From: Cryptosporangium aurantiacum
GTDB lineage: Bacteria > Actinomycetota > Actinomycetes > Mycobacteriales > Cryptosporangiaceae
Length of the DNA stretch: 64,000 nt
Reading direction: 5' to 3'
NCBI RefSeq assembly: GCF_900143005.1
Contig: NZ_FRCS01000017.1
Location: 85,739 to 149,738, forward strand
The notes under the pieces: model-generated
What the model was told of the DNA's origin: nothing
The model's database searches: none
What the model saw: only the letters and a program-made list of their open reading frames with translations
Position numbers and translations under genes: made by a program
In this document: piece after piece, positions 43,450 to 50,760 of the stretch
Layout: every line of letters starts with the position of its first letter
Position numbering within the stretch: the stretch's first letter is position 1

Positions 43450-44673
43450 ATGGACAAAATCAGTAGGCGAAACGCGCTGAAGGTCGGCGGAGCACTCGGT
43501 GCGATCGGTGCGCTGGCAGTCGCGGCGCCCGGTCAGGCCCGAGCCGCGTGGACGTGGTCGCCCCGTGGCTCGGTGGCCGGCACCGGGGCGGCCGTCGACC
43601 CGCGGTACGTATGGGACCCGGAGGCCGACCCGATGGTCGCCTCCCTGATCGACCGGGGTGACGTCCCCCGGGTCAACGAACTGCTCCGCACGTGGACGAA
43701 GAACGCGCAGCCGCTGCCCGCCGGACTCCCGGCCGACCTGCGTGACTTCATGGAGCAGGCACGCAAACTGCCGACCTGGGCCGACCAGGGCAAACTCGCG
43801 ACGGCCGTCGACTTCAACGAGAAGCGCGGCCTCTATCTCGGCGTCCTTTACGGGCTGGCCAGCGGCATGATGAGCACGGTCATCCCGAAGGAAGCGCTCG
43901 CCGTCTACTACTCGCAGGGCGGCGCGGACATGAAGGACCGCATCTCCAAGACCGCCAAGCTCGGGTACGACATCGGCGCGCGCAACGCCTACCAACCCGA
44001 CGGCGAGATGGTCGTCACCTGCGTCAAGACCCGCCTCGTGCACGCCGCCGTGCGCCATCTGCTACCGCAGTCCCCGCAGTGGAACCAGCAGGCTGAGGAA
44101 GAGATCCCGATCAGCCAGCGGGACATCATGGTCACCTGGCACAGCCTGCCGACCACCGTCATGAGGAAGCTGACCGCGTGGAAGGTGCCGATCCCCGCGG
44201 CGGAATCCACCGCGTTCCTGCACTCCTGGCAGGTCGCCGCCCACATGCTCGGCGTCCGCGACGAGTACATTCCGGCGTCCTGGGCCGAGGCCAACTCGCA
44301 GGCCGCGCAGGTCCTGGATCCGGTGCTGGCGCCCACCCCCGAGGGCATCAAGCTCGCCGACATCCTGCTCAACCTGGGTTCCGCGATCGACGCGGGCATC
44401 CTGAGCAAGCCGATCCTCGGCTCGTTCACGCGCTTCATGCTCGGTGACCGGATCGCCGAGTGGCTGAAGATCCCCCGCGAACCGATCTGGGACCCGCTGC
44501 TGCGGACCGCCTGGGGTCCGTTCGTCGCGGTCCGCGAGGGCCTGCTCCCGCTGCCGCTGGCGCCGGAGGCCTACTGGACGTTCGACGAGTTCCTCCGCAA
44601 GGCGGCGCTGCTGTTCCTGTCCGAAGCCAAGCCGATCAGCATCGAGATCCCGCTCACGAACCGCCCGTCCTGA
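43450..44673 (+). CDS. lcp: Latex-clearing protein (rubber oxygenase) 1
   Basis: A 407-residue secreted haem b dioxygenase that cuts poly-cis-1,4-isoprene into oligo-isoprenoids with aldehyde and ketone ends. The Tat signal is ISRRNALK, a hydrophobic stretch and ARA before AWTW (about residue 32). In the DUF2236/Lcp core the essential residues described for LcpK30 fall at identical numbers: Arg164, Lys167, Thr168 (DRISKT) and the haem-ligand His198 (KTRLVHAAVRHLLP). A GAGGAGGAGGAG ribosome site precedes the ATG at 43450. It is followed 17 bases later by a close paralogue. Confidence 0.93.
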   Translation: MDKISRRNALKVGGALGAIGALAVAAPGQARAAWTWSPRGSVAGTGAAVDPRYVWDPEADPMVASLIDRGDVPRVNELLRTWTKNAQPLPAGLPADLRDFMEQARKLPTWADQGKLATAVDFNEKRGLYLGVLYGLASGMMSTVIPKEALAVYYSQGGADMKDRISKTAKLGYDIGARNAYQPDGEMVVTCVKTRLVHAAVRHLLPQSPQWNQQAEEEIPISQRDIMVTWHSLPTTVMRKLTAWKVPIPAAESTAFLHSWQVAAHMLGVRDEYIPASWAEANSQAAQVLDPVLAPTPEGIKLADILLNLGSAIDAGILSKPILGSFTRFMLGDRIAEWLKIPREPIWDPLLRTAWGPFVAVREGLLPLPLAPEAYWTFDEFLRKAALLFLSEAKPISIEIPLTNRPS

Positions 44674-44690
44674 TCAGGAGAGCACCGCAA

Positions 44691-45905
44691 ATGGCTGAAT
44701 ACAGCAGGCGCACGGTACTGGCGGCGGGTGGAGCGCTGGCAGCGCTCGGCGCGCTGGGAGAACCCGCGCACGGCCGCCCGGCGATGGAGTGGACCTGGGC
44801 TCCGAGCAGCTCGGTCGCGAAGGTCGGCGGCGCGGCCGACCCGCGCTGGGTCTGGGACGCCGAGGCGGACCCGATCTCCGCCGCGCTGCTCGACCGCGGC
44901 GACGTGCCCAACGTCAACAAGTTGCTCTGGAACTGGGTCCGGAACGACCAGCCGCTCCCTTCCGGGCTCCCGGCGGACCTGCGCGACTTCATGGAGAACG
45001 CCCGCAAATTACCGTCCTGGGCCGACCGCGCCAAGCTCGAGGCCGCGGCCGAGTTCAACAAGGCCCGCGGGTTCTACCTCAACCTGCTCAACGGCGTCGG
45101 CGGCGGCATGCTCAGCACCGCGATCCCGAAGGAGGCGCTGTCGGTCTACTACTCCAAGGGCGGAGCGGACATGGAGGACCGCGTCGCCAAGACCAGCATC
45201 CTCGGCTTCGCCGTCGGCTCGCTCAACGCGTACCGGCCGGACGGCAATTGCATCGTCAACGCGGTAAAGACGCGGCTGGTGCACGCGGCGGTCCGGCACC
45301 TGCTGCCGCAGTCGCCGCACTGGAAGGGCGACGTCCCGATCAGCCAGACCGACATGCTGGTCACCTGGCACACGCTGCCCACCTACGCGATGCGCAAGCT
45401 CCGCGAGTGGAAGGTGCCGCTCACCGCCGCGGAGTCCGAGGCGTATCTGCACGTGTGGCAGGTGACCGCCCACCTGCTCGGCATCCGGGACGAGTACATC
45501 CCGGCCGACTGGGCCGCCGCCGAGGCTCAGTCCGACCAGGTCCTGCCGCCGAACATGGGGCCCACCCGGGAGGGGGTCGAGCTCACCGACATCCTGCTCG
45601 GTCAGCTCGCCGAGCAGACCAGCCCAGGCAGCGTCAGCCGGCCGCTGGTCAACGCGCTCGCCCGGTACCTCGTCGGCGACCAGGTGGCCGACTGGGACCG
45701 GATCCCGCGCGATCCGATCTGGACCCCCGCGATCACGGCCGCCTGGCCCACGCTGGTGAAGTTCCGCGAGGGCCTCGTCTCCAAGCCGCTGGTCCCGGAG
45801 GTCGCCTGGGCCCTCGACGAGGCGGCACGCCAATACATCCTCTTCTATCTCACGAAAGGCAGAGAGACCAAAATCGACATTCCCACCATCAACCGTCCCA
45901 GCTGA
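44691..45905 (+). CDS. lcp: Latex-clearing protein (rubber oxygenase) 2
   Basis: A 404-residue paralogue, clearly similar to its upstream neighbour over the full length. Arg164, Lys167, Thr168 (DRVAKT) and His198 (KTRLVHAAVRHLLP) are conserved, so it should bind haem and cleave rubber. The signal region starts YSRRTVLAAGGALAALGALG, also a Tat motif, but lacks a clear A-x-A cleavage site (PAHGRPAMEW). AGGAG lies ten bases before the ATG. The tandem pair probably arose by local duplication; divergent substrate-chain preferences or expression are possible. Confidence 0.92.
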   Translation: MAEYSRRTVLAAGGALAALGALGEPAHGRPAMEWTWAPSSSVAKVGGAADPRWVWDAEADPISAALLDRGDVPNVNKLLWNWVRNDQPLPSGLPADLRDFMENARKLPSWADRAKLEAAAEFNKARGFYLNLLNGVGGGMLSTAIPKEALSVYYSKGGADMEDRVAKTSILGFAVGSLNAYRPDGNCIVNAVKTRLVHAAVRHLLPQSPHWKGDVPISQTDMLVTWHTLPTYAMRKLREWKVPLTAAESEAYLHVWQVTAHLLGIRDEYIPADWAAAEAQSDQVLPPNMGPTREGVELTDILLGQLAEQTSPGSVSRPLVNALARYLVGDQVADWDRIPRDPIWTPAITAAWPTLVKFREGLVSKPLVPEVAWALDEAARQYILFYLTKGRETKIDIPTINRPS

Positions 45906-45919
45906 GGCAGGGTTCCCGC

Positions 45920-48178
45920 ATGGAGATCGGGCGGCGACGCTTCCTCGGTTACGTGCTGGCGGCTCCGGTGCTGGTGACGGCCGCCGATCTCCGGGTGGCG
46001 ACGGCAGCCGAGCTGCCGTCGCTCGACATCACCGAGATCGTCGACCTCAACGACCTGATGACGCTGGCCGCGACGCCGACGTCGAACCTGATCACGGTCG
46101 TCGTCAACGCCGACGGAACCGTGTCGTTCGCCCTACCCCGCGCCGAGGTGGGGCAGGGCATCACGACCTCGACCGCGATGCTGATCGCCGAGGAACTGTC
46201 CGTGCCGCTGGACCGGGTGCGGGTGACGCTGGCCGACGCCCGGCCGGAGCTGGTGTTCAACCAGCTCACCGGCGCCTCGAACACGACGTTCTCGACCTAC
46301 ACCCCGATCCGGGTGGCGGCGGCCGTGGCCAGGGCGCGTCTCCTCGACGCCGCGGCGGCGCGGCTCGGCACGGCCGCCGCCGACCTCACGCTGAAGGCCG
46401 GAGTGATCACCGATCGCTCCGGCCGGAGCGTCCCGATCGGCACGCTGGCCACGGCGGCGGCGAGCGCCCGCACGACCCCGGTCGACGTGGAGCTCGCGCC
46501 GCGTGCGCAGTTCACGGTGATCGGCACGCCCCGCAACCGCGTCGACGCGCTGGCCGCGGTGACCGGTCGCAAGGTCTTCGCGATGGACCTCGACAAGCCG
46601 GATGCCAAACCGACGATGGTCTGCCGCCCGCCGACGATCAACGGCAAGGTCGGCTCGGTCGCCAACCTCGACGAGGTCCGCCGGATGCCCGGCGTCACGG
46701 ACGTCGTCGCGATCTCCACCGGGGTCGCGGTCCGCGCGGAGACGTTCGGCCAGTGCATCGACGGCGTCCGCGCGCTGCGCGTCTCGTGGCGGCCCGGCAC
46801 GGCCGAAGGCAAATCCGATGACGACGTCCTGCGCGAGCTGGAGCGCGCCGAACTACCGATGGGTCCGAAGCCGCTGACGCCCACCGTGGAAGCGACGTTC
46901 ACGTTCTACTTCCGGGGCAACAGCGCGCTGGAGCCCAACTGCGCGGTCGCCGACGTCCGGGGGGACCGCGCCGAGATCTGGGCCGCGCTGAAGTCACCGA
47001 TCGTCGCCCAGCAGACGATCGCGGCCAAGCTCGGCCTGCCGGTCGGCAAGGTCTCCGTGCACGTCGTGGAGGGCGGGGGCTCGTTCGGCCGCAAGCTGTT
47101 CTTCGACGCGGCGCTGGAAGCCGCCGAGGTGTCCAAGGCGCTCGGCAAGCCGGTCCGGCTGATGTGGCACCGCGCCGACGACGCCCGCCAGGGTCGCGCT
47201 CACCCGATGGCCCGGTCCCGGGTCCGGGCGTCCTACGCCGGGAACACGGTGCTGAGCTACACCCAGCGTCACACGAGCGTCTCCACCGACCTCGGGCACG
47301 GGCTCGGCGAGATCATCACCGCGTTCGCCGCGCGGATCCCGGTCGGCGACGGCGCGTTCGCCCAGACGTTCTTCCAGCTCAGCCAATCCTCGCCGTACTG
47401 GTTCGGCTCCACCAGCCGGCTGCTGGCCGAGACCGACAAGGGCTTCAACACCGGCAGCATGCGCAACGTCTACTCGCCGGACGTCACCTGCGCGCGCGAG
47501 CTGATCGTCGACGCGCTGGCCGCGAAGATGGGCAAGGATCCCTACCAGTTCCGCCGGGACTTCCTGCAGGACGACCGGGCGCGGGCCGCGTTGGAGAAGG
47601 TCGCCGAGGTCGGCGACTGGGGCAAGTCGATGCCGGCCGGCATGGCGCAGGGCATCGCGCTGCACACCGAGTACAAGTCGGTCAGCGCCGCGCTGGTGGA
47701 GATCGACAACCGGCCGGCGACCGTCAACCGCCCGGTCCGCGAGGGCGTGACCGGCCCTCGCGTCACCAAGGTCGTGTTCGCGGTGGACGTCGGGCTGGCG
47801 GTCAACCCGCGCGGCCTGGAAGCGCAGATGATGGGCTGCGTCTCCGACGGGATCGCGCTGGCCCTGACTTCCAGCCTGCACCTGCGCGACGGGTACTTCC
47901 TGGAGGCGAGCTGGGACAACTACTTCTACACCCGGCAGTGGAACACCCCCACGGACCTCCGGATCATCGTGCTGCCGCCGACCTCCGACCAGCCCGGCGG
48001 CGCCGGTGAACTCGGGGTCGCGACCGCGTTCGCGGCGGTCGCGTGCGCGTACGGTCGCGCGACCGGGACGATGCCGACGAGCTTCCCGATCAACCACGGC
48101 ACGCTGTCGTTCCCGGTCAAGCCGACGGTGCCGCCGATCCCCCCATCCCCGACCGATGGCCGGGACCTGGCCGAGTAG
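45920..48178 (+). CDS. Molybdenum hydroxylase large subunit (OxiAB-type aldehyde oxidase)
   Basis: A 752-residue Moco-binding subunit of the xanthine-oxidase family, single-chain isoquinoline-oxidoreductase type. It has a Tat signal (GRRRFLGYVLAAPVLVTAA), two tandem binding halves, VVEGGGSFGRKLFFDAALEA for the pterin, and the catalytic Glu in QPGGAGELGVATAFAAV near the C-terminus. In Streptomyces sp. K30 an lcp gene is followed by oxiA and oxiB encoding such a hydroxylase, proposed to oxidise Lcp aldehydes to acids. The same order here supports this role. It starts 15 bases after lcp2. Confidence 0.87.
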   Translation: MEIGRRRFLGYVLAAPVLVTAADLRVATAAELPSLDITEIVDLNDLMTLAATPTSNLITVVVNADGTVSFALPRAEVGQGITTSTAMLIAEELSVPLDRVRVTLADARPELVFNQLTGASNTTFSTYTPIRVAAAVARARLLDAAAARLGTAAADLTLKAGVITDRSGRSVPIGTLATAAASARTTPVDVELAPRAQFTVIGTPRNRVDALAAVTGRKVFAMDLDKPDAKPTMVCRPPTINGKVGSVANLDEVRRMPGVTDVVAISTGVAVRAETFGQCIDGVRALRVSWRPGTAEGKSDDDVLRELERAELPMGPKPLTPTVEATFTFYFRGNSALEPNCAVADVRGDRAEIWAALKSPIVAQQTIAAKLGLPVGKVSVHVVEGGGSFGRKLFFDAALEAAEVSKALGKPVRLMWHRADDARQGRAHPMARSRVRASYAGNTVLSYTQRHTSVSTDLGHGLGEIITAFAARIPVGDGAFAQTFFQLSQSSPYWFGSTSRLLAETDKGFNTGSMRNVYSPDVTCARELIVDALAAKMGKDPYQFRRDFLQDDRARAALEKVAEVGDWGKSMPAGMAQGIALHTEYKSVSAALVEIDNRPATVNRPVREGVTGPRVTKVVFAVDVGLAVNPRGLEAQMMGCVSDGIALALTSSLHLRDGYFLEASWDNYFYTRQWNTPTDLRIIVLPPTSDQPGGAGELGVATAFAAVACAYGRATGTMPTSFPINHGTLSFPVKPTVPPIPPSPTDGRDLAE

Positions 48179-48188
48179 GGAGATTCGA

Positions 48189-48653
48189 GTGCGAACGTTC
48201 CGCGTCAACGGGAAGCAGGTCAGCGTCGACGTTCCCGACGACGTCCGCCTCCTCTGGGTGCTCCGTGACGTCCTGGGCCTCACCGGCGCCAAGTACGGGT
48301 GCGGGATCAACGTCTGCAAGGCCTGCACCAGCCACCTGAACGGCAAAGCCGTCAACCCGTGTGCGATCCCGGTCGGTGACATCGAACCGGCCGACGAGGT
48401 GACGACGATCGAGGGCCTCGCGTCCGGCGCGGAGTTGCACCCGATGCAGCAGGCGTGGCTCGACCACGACGTCGCCCAGTGCGGGTACTGCCAGCCGGGT
48501 CAGATCATGGCCGCGGTCGCGCTCGTCCGCCGCGTGAAGGCCGAAGGCCGGGAGATCACCGACGCCGACCTCGACGGGATCCGGAACATCTGCCGGTGCG
48601 GCACGTACGTCCGCATCCGGCAGGCGGTCCGCGACGGCGCGAAGCGGATGTGA
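48189..48653 (+). CDS. Molybdenum hydroxylase 2Fe-2S small subunit (OxiAB-type)
   Basis: A 154-residue iron-sulphur subunit. The N-terminal plant-type cluster uses the cysteines of KYGCGINVCKACTSHLNG and NPCAIPV; the C-terminal helical cluster uses VAQCGYCQPGQ and NICRCGTY. It lacks a signal peptide and would be exported by the Tat pathway together with the large subunit. It passes electrons from Moco to an unknown acceptor; no FAD subunit or cytochrome is nearby. It starts at a GTG, 11 bases after the large-subunit stop. Confidence 0.9.
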   Translation: MRTFRVNGKQVSVDVPDDVRLLWVLRDVLGLTGAKYGCGINVCKACTSHLNGKAVNPCAIPVGDIEPADEVTTIEGLASGAELHPMQQAWLDHDVAQCGYCQPGQIMAAVALVRRVKAEGREITDADLDGIRNICRCGTYVRIRQAVRDGAKRM

Positions 48654-48659
48654 GGGACT

Positions 48660-49802
48660 TCAGAGTTTCTGCAGCGCCCCGAACTTCCTCCGGAGGTCAC
48701 CCAGGGCTCGGAGCTGCGGCTTCGCGGTGCCGTCGGCCTCCATCATTCGGTAGCCGTACTGGTGCCCGTAGCTGTCCGACGGCGTCTTGTACCCGCAGTA
48801 GGCCACCGCGAGCTTGACCTGTGGCCACTGGTTCCACGCCAGGTAGAACGACCGGGACAGGTACGACGCGGCGGTCGCGTCGTCGGGGACGCCGAACAGC
48901 CACACCTGGTTGGACGGGATGCCGGTATTGGAGTGGACGCTGAATCCGAACTCGGTCCACCAGATCGGCTTGGCGCTGTCGCCCTTGGACGCCATCAGGT
49001 TGATGATCGCGGGCATGTTCGTCATCCGCGCCTTGCCGGTGATGTCCGTGGACTCCGGCGCCTTGGTCTGGTTCCCCTGGTACGGGTGGACGCCCATGAT
49101 GTCGAAGTAACCCTTGGCACCGTTGGCGTAGCAATCCCGGATGAAACCGTCATCGGTCTGGCTCGGTCCGGCGAAGATCACCGGCAGCGTCGGGCGCCCG
49201 GCCTTGATCGCCGAGTACGCCGCCTTCAGGATCGGCACGTACTTCACCGCACGCTGGTAGGCGTCCCCGATGCCGCAGAACTCGGCCAGGTTCGGCTCGT
49301 TCCAGACCTCGATCGCGGCGATCTTCGCGCCGTACGTCCGGGCCAGGAACGTCAGCCACGGCTTGATCGCGTTCGGATCGGTCGGGTACTGCTTGACGTC
49401 GCTGCCGGTGTTCGGCCGCGACCACGCGGGTGACTGGTGCACGGTGAGGAAGATCTGCATGCCGCGCGCCCGGACGGCGTCGATCACCATCGACAGGCGC
49501 TGGTGGTACCACTGGCTCGCGGTCGGGGCGACGTTCGTCGGCTGACCGGAGGACCAGCCCACGTCGGTGCGGATCATCTGGACGCCCTGCGCGGCGAGCG
49601 TGTCCAGGTGCTTGTGGAACATCGAGTTCGGCGTGAGGCTGTTCCAGTACATCTCCCACGTGCCGTGGAACTGCGCGCCGACGACCGGCGGGGCCGGGTT
49701 CTGGCGGACAGCCGCGACGGCGGCGGTATCGCTCAGCAGCACGCCACCGGCGACGACCGGTACGGCGAGCGCTGCGGACTTCAGTAAGGCACGGCGATCC
49801 AC
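48660..49802 (-). CDS. Tat-exported clan GH-A glycoside hydrolase
   Basis: A 380-residue secreted glycosidase. The N-terminus DRRALLKSAALAVPVVAGG is a Tat-like signal. The barrel shows the acid/base Glu in IAAIEVWNEPNLAEF and the nucleophile Glu in PIWWTEFGFSVHS, the strand-4 and strand-7 signature of clan GH-A (GH5/GH39-like). FDIMGVHPYQGNQ is also typical. Substrate not determined; a beta-glucan or beta-xyloside is possible. It starts at GTG 49802 and converges on the molybdenum hydroxylase genes. Confidence 0.75.
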   Translation of the reverse strand: MDRRALLKSAALAVPVVAGGVLLSDTAAVAAVRQNPAPPVVGAQFHGTWEMYWNSLTPNSMFHKHLDTLAAQGVQMIRTDVGWSSGQPTNVAPTASQWYHQRLSMVIDAVRARGMQIFLTVHQSPAWSRPNTGSDVKQYPTDPNAIKPWLTFLARTYGAKIAAIEVWNEPNLAEFCGIGDAYQRAVKYVPILKAAYSAIKAGRPTLPVIFAGPSQTDDGFIRDCYANGAKGYFDIMGVHPYQGNQTKAPESTDITGKARMTNMPAIINLMASKGDSAKPIWWTEFGFSVHSNTGIPSNQVWLFGVPDDATAASYLSRSFYLAWNQWPQVKLAVAYCGYKTPSDSYGHQYGYRMMEADGTAKPQLRALGDLRRKFGALQKL

Positions 49803-49973
49803 CCGTGGACTCCCAGGACTCGATGGTTGGTGACGGGGAGTTGATCGGCACCGCCGGGTGCGCGGTGGTGAGCCGCCGGGTAGCGGGTCGGTTGCCTACG
49901 CCCGGCGTCCACCCGGCGGGCACCACGACGGCACTCGTCGATCGACCCGACGACGTGGCCTAGGTTCACCGCG

Positions 49974-50663
49974 ATGACAACGATGCCGCCGGAGACGCTC
50001 TACCACCGCTTGCTGGGCTGGCACGCCCCGGCGATGCGGCGGACCGCACTCGTCGCTGCCCTGGGTGCCGTCGTCGCGGTGGCTCTGGCGCGCCCGATCC
50101 GCTGGGAGCTGGCCGTGATCGCCGGCTGGGACGCCGCCGCGCTGGCCTACCTCGCGACGATCTGGCCGATCATCGCCCGCGCCGACAACGCGCGCGCCGC
50201 GGTGCTGGCCCGGCGGGAGGACGAGGGGCGCGGCGCGGCCGCGGTCCTGCTGGTCGCGGCCAGCATCGCGAGCCTGCTGGGCGTCGGGTTCGCGCTCGGC
50301 GCCGCCGGAGACCAGCGGGGCACCACCCGGACGCTGCTCATCGTCGCGGCGGTGGTGACGGTCGCGTTCTCCTGGCTGGTCGTCAACACCGTCTACACGC
50401 TCCGCTACGCGGATCTGAACTTCGCCGACAACGGCGACAGCGGCGGCGTCACGTTCGGCGACTCCGACAGCACGACCGGACCGGACTTCCGGGACTTCGC
50501 GTACGTGGCGTTCACGATCGGCATGTGTTACCAGGTCTCCGACACCACCCTGCGTGATCCCCGGATCCGCCGGACCGCGCTCACCCACGCCCTGCTGTCG
50601 TACCTGTTCGGGGTCGTCATCATCGGCGGCTCGGTCAATCTGATCGCGGGCCTGCTCCACTGA
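49974..50663 (+). CDS. DUF1345 membrane protein
   Basis: A 229-residue protein with about five to six transmembrane segments. The family signature is in the C-terminal half: WLVVNTVYTLRYADLNF, DFRDFAYVAFTIGMCYQVSDTTL and LLSYLFGVVIIGGSVNLIAGL. DUF1345 proteins have no established function; the conserved F-x-Y-V-A-F-T-I-G-M segment resembles ion-channel pore regions, as has been noted for the family. It is divergent from the glycosidase and unlinked to its other neighbour. Confidence 0.8.
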   Translation: MTTMPPETLYHRLLGWHAPAMRRTALVAALGAVVAVALARPIRWELAVIAGWDAAALAYLATIWPIIARADNARAAVLARREDEGRGAAAVLLVAASIASLLGVGFALGAAGDQRGTTRTLLIVAAVVTVAFSWLVVNTVYTLRYADLNFADNGDSGGVTFGDSDSTTGPDFRDFAYVAFTIGMCYQVSDTTLRDPRIRRTALTHALLSYLFGVVIIGGSVNLIAGLLH

Positions 50664-50722
50664 AATACGGACTCCGCGACCCGAATCACCTGACCAGCAT
50701 TAAACGACTAATCAGCACTTAA

Positions 50723-50737
50723 ATGGTCTATAACCAT
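50723..50737. promoter_or_regulatory. Inverted repeat ATGGT-CTATA-ACCAT
   Basis: An AT-rich 15-bp inverted repeat lies 23 bases before the sensor-kinase GTG, in a 97-base gap with few GC bases. It may overlap the promoter of the kinase/receiver genes or be an autoregulatory site. Confidence 0.35.
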
Positions 50738-50760
50738 CTAGGCGGTCCAGAAGGATCGCC

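Noticed and set aside
45920..48653. Carbon-monoxide or xanthine dehydrogenase
   Set aside because: There is no FAD subunit gene, the large subunit has a Tat signal and the two-subunit isoquinoline-oxidoreductase layout, and the genes follow lcp; OxiAB-type aldehyde oxidase fits better.
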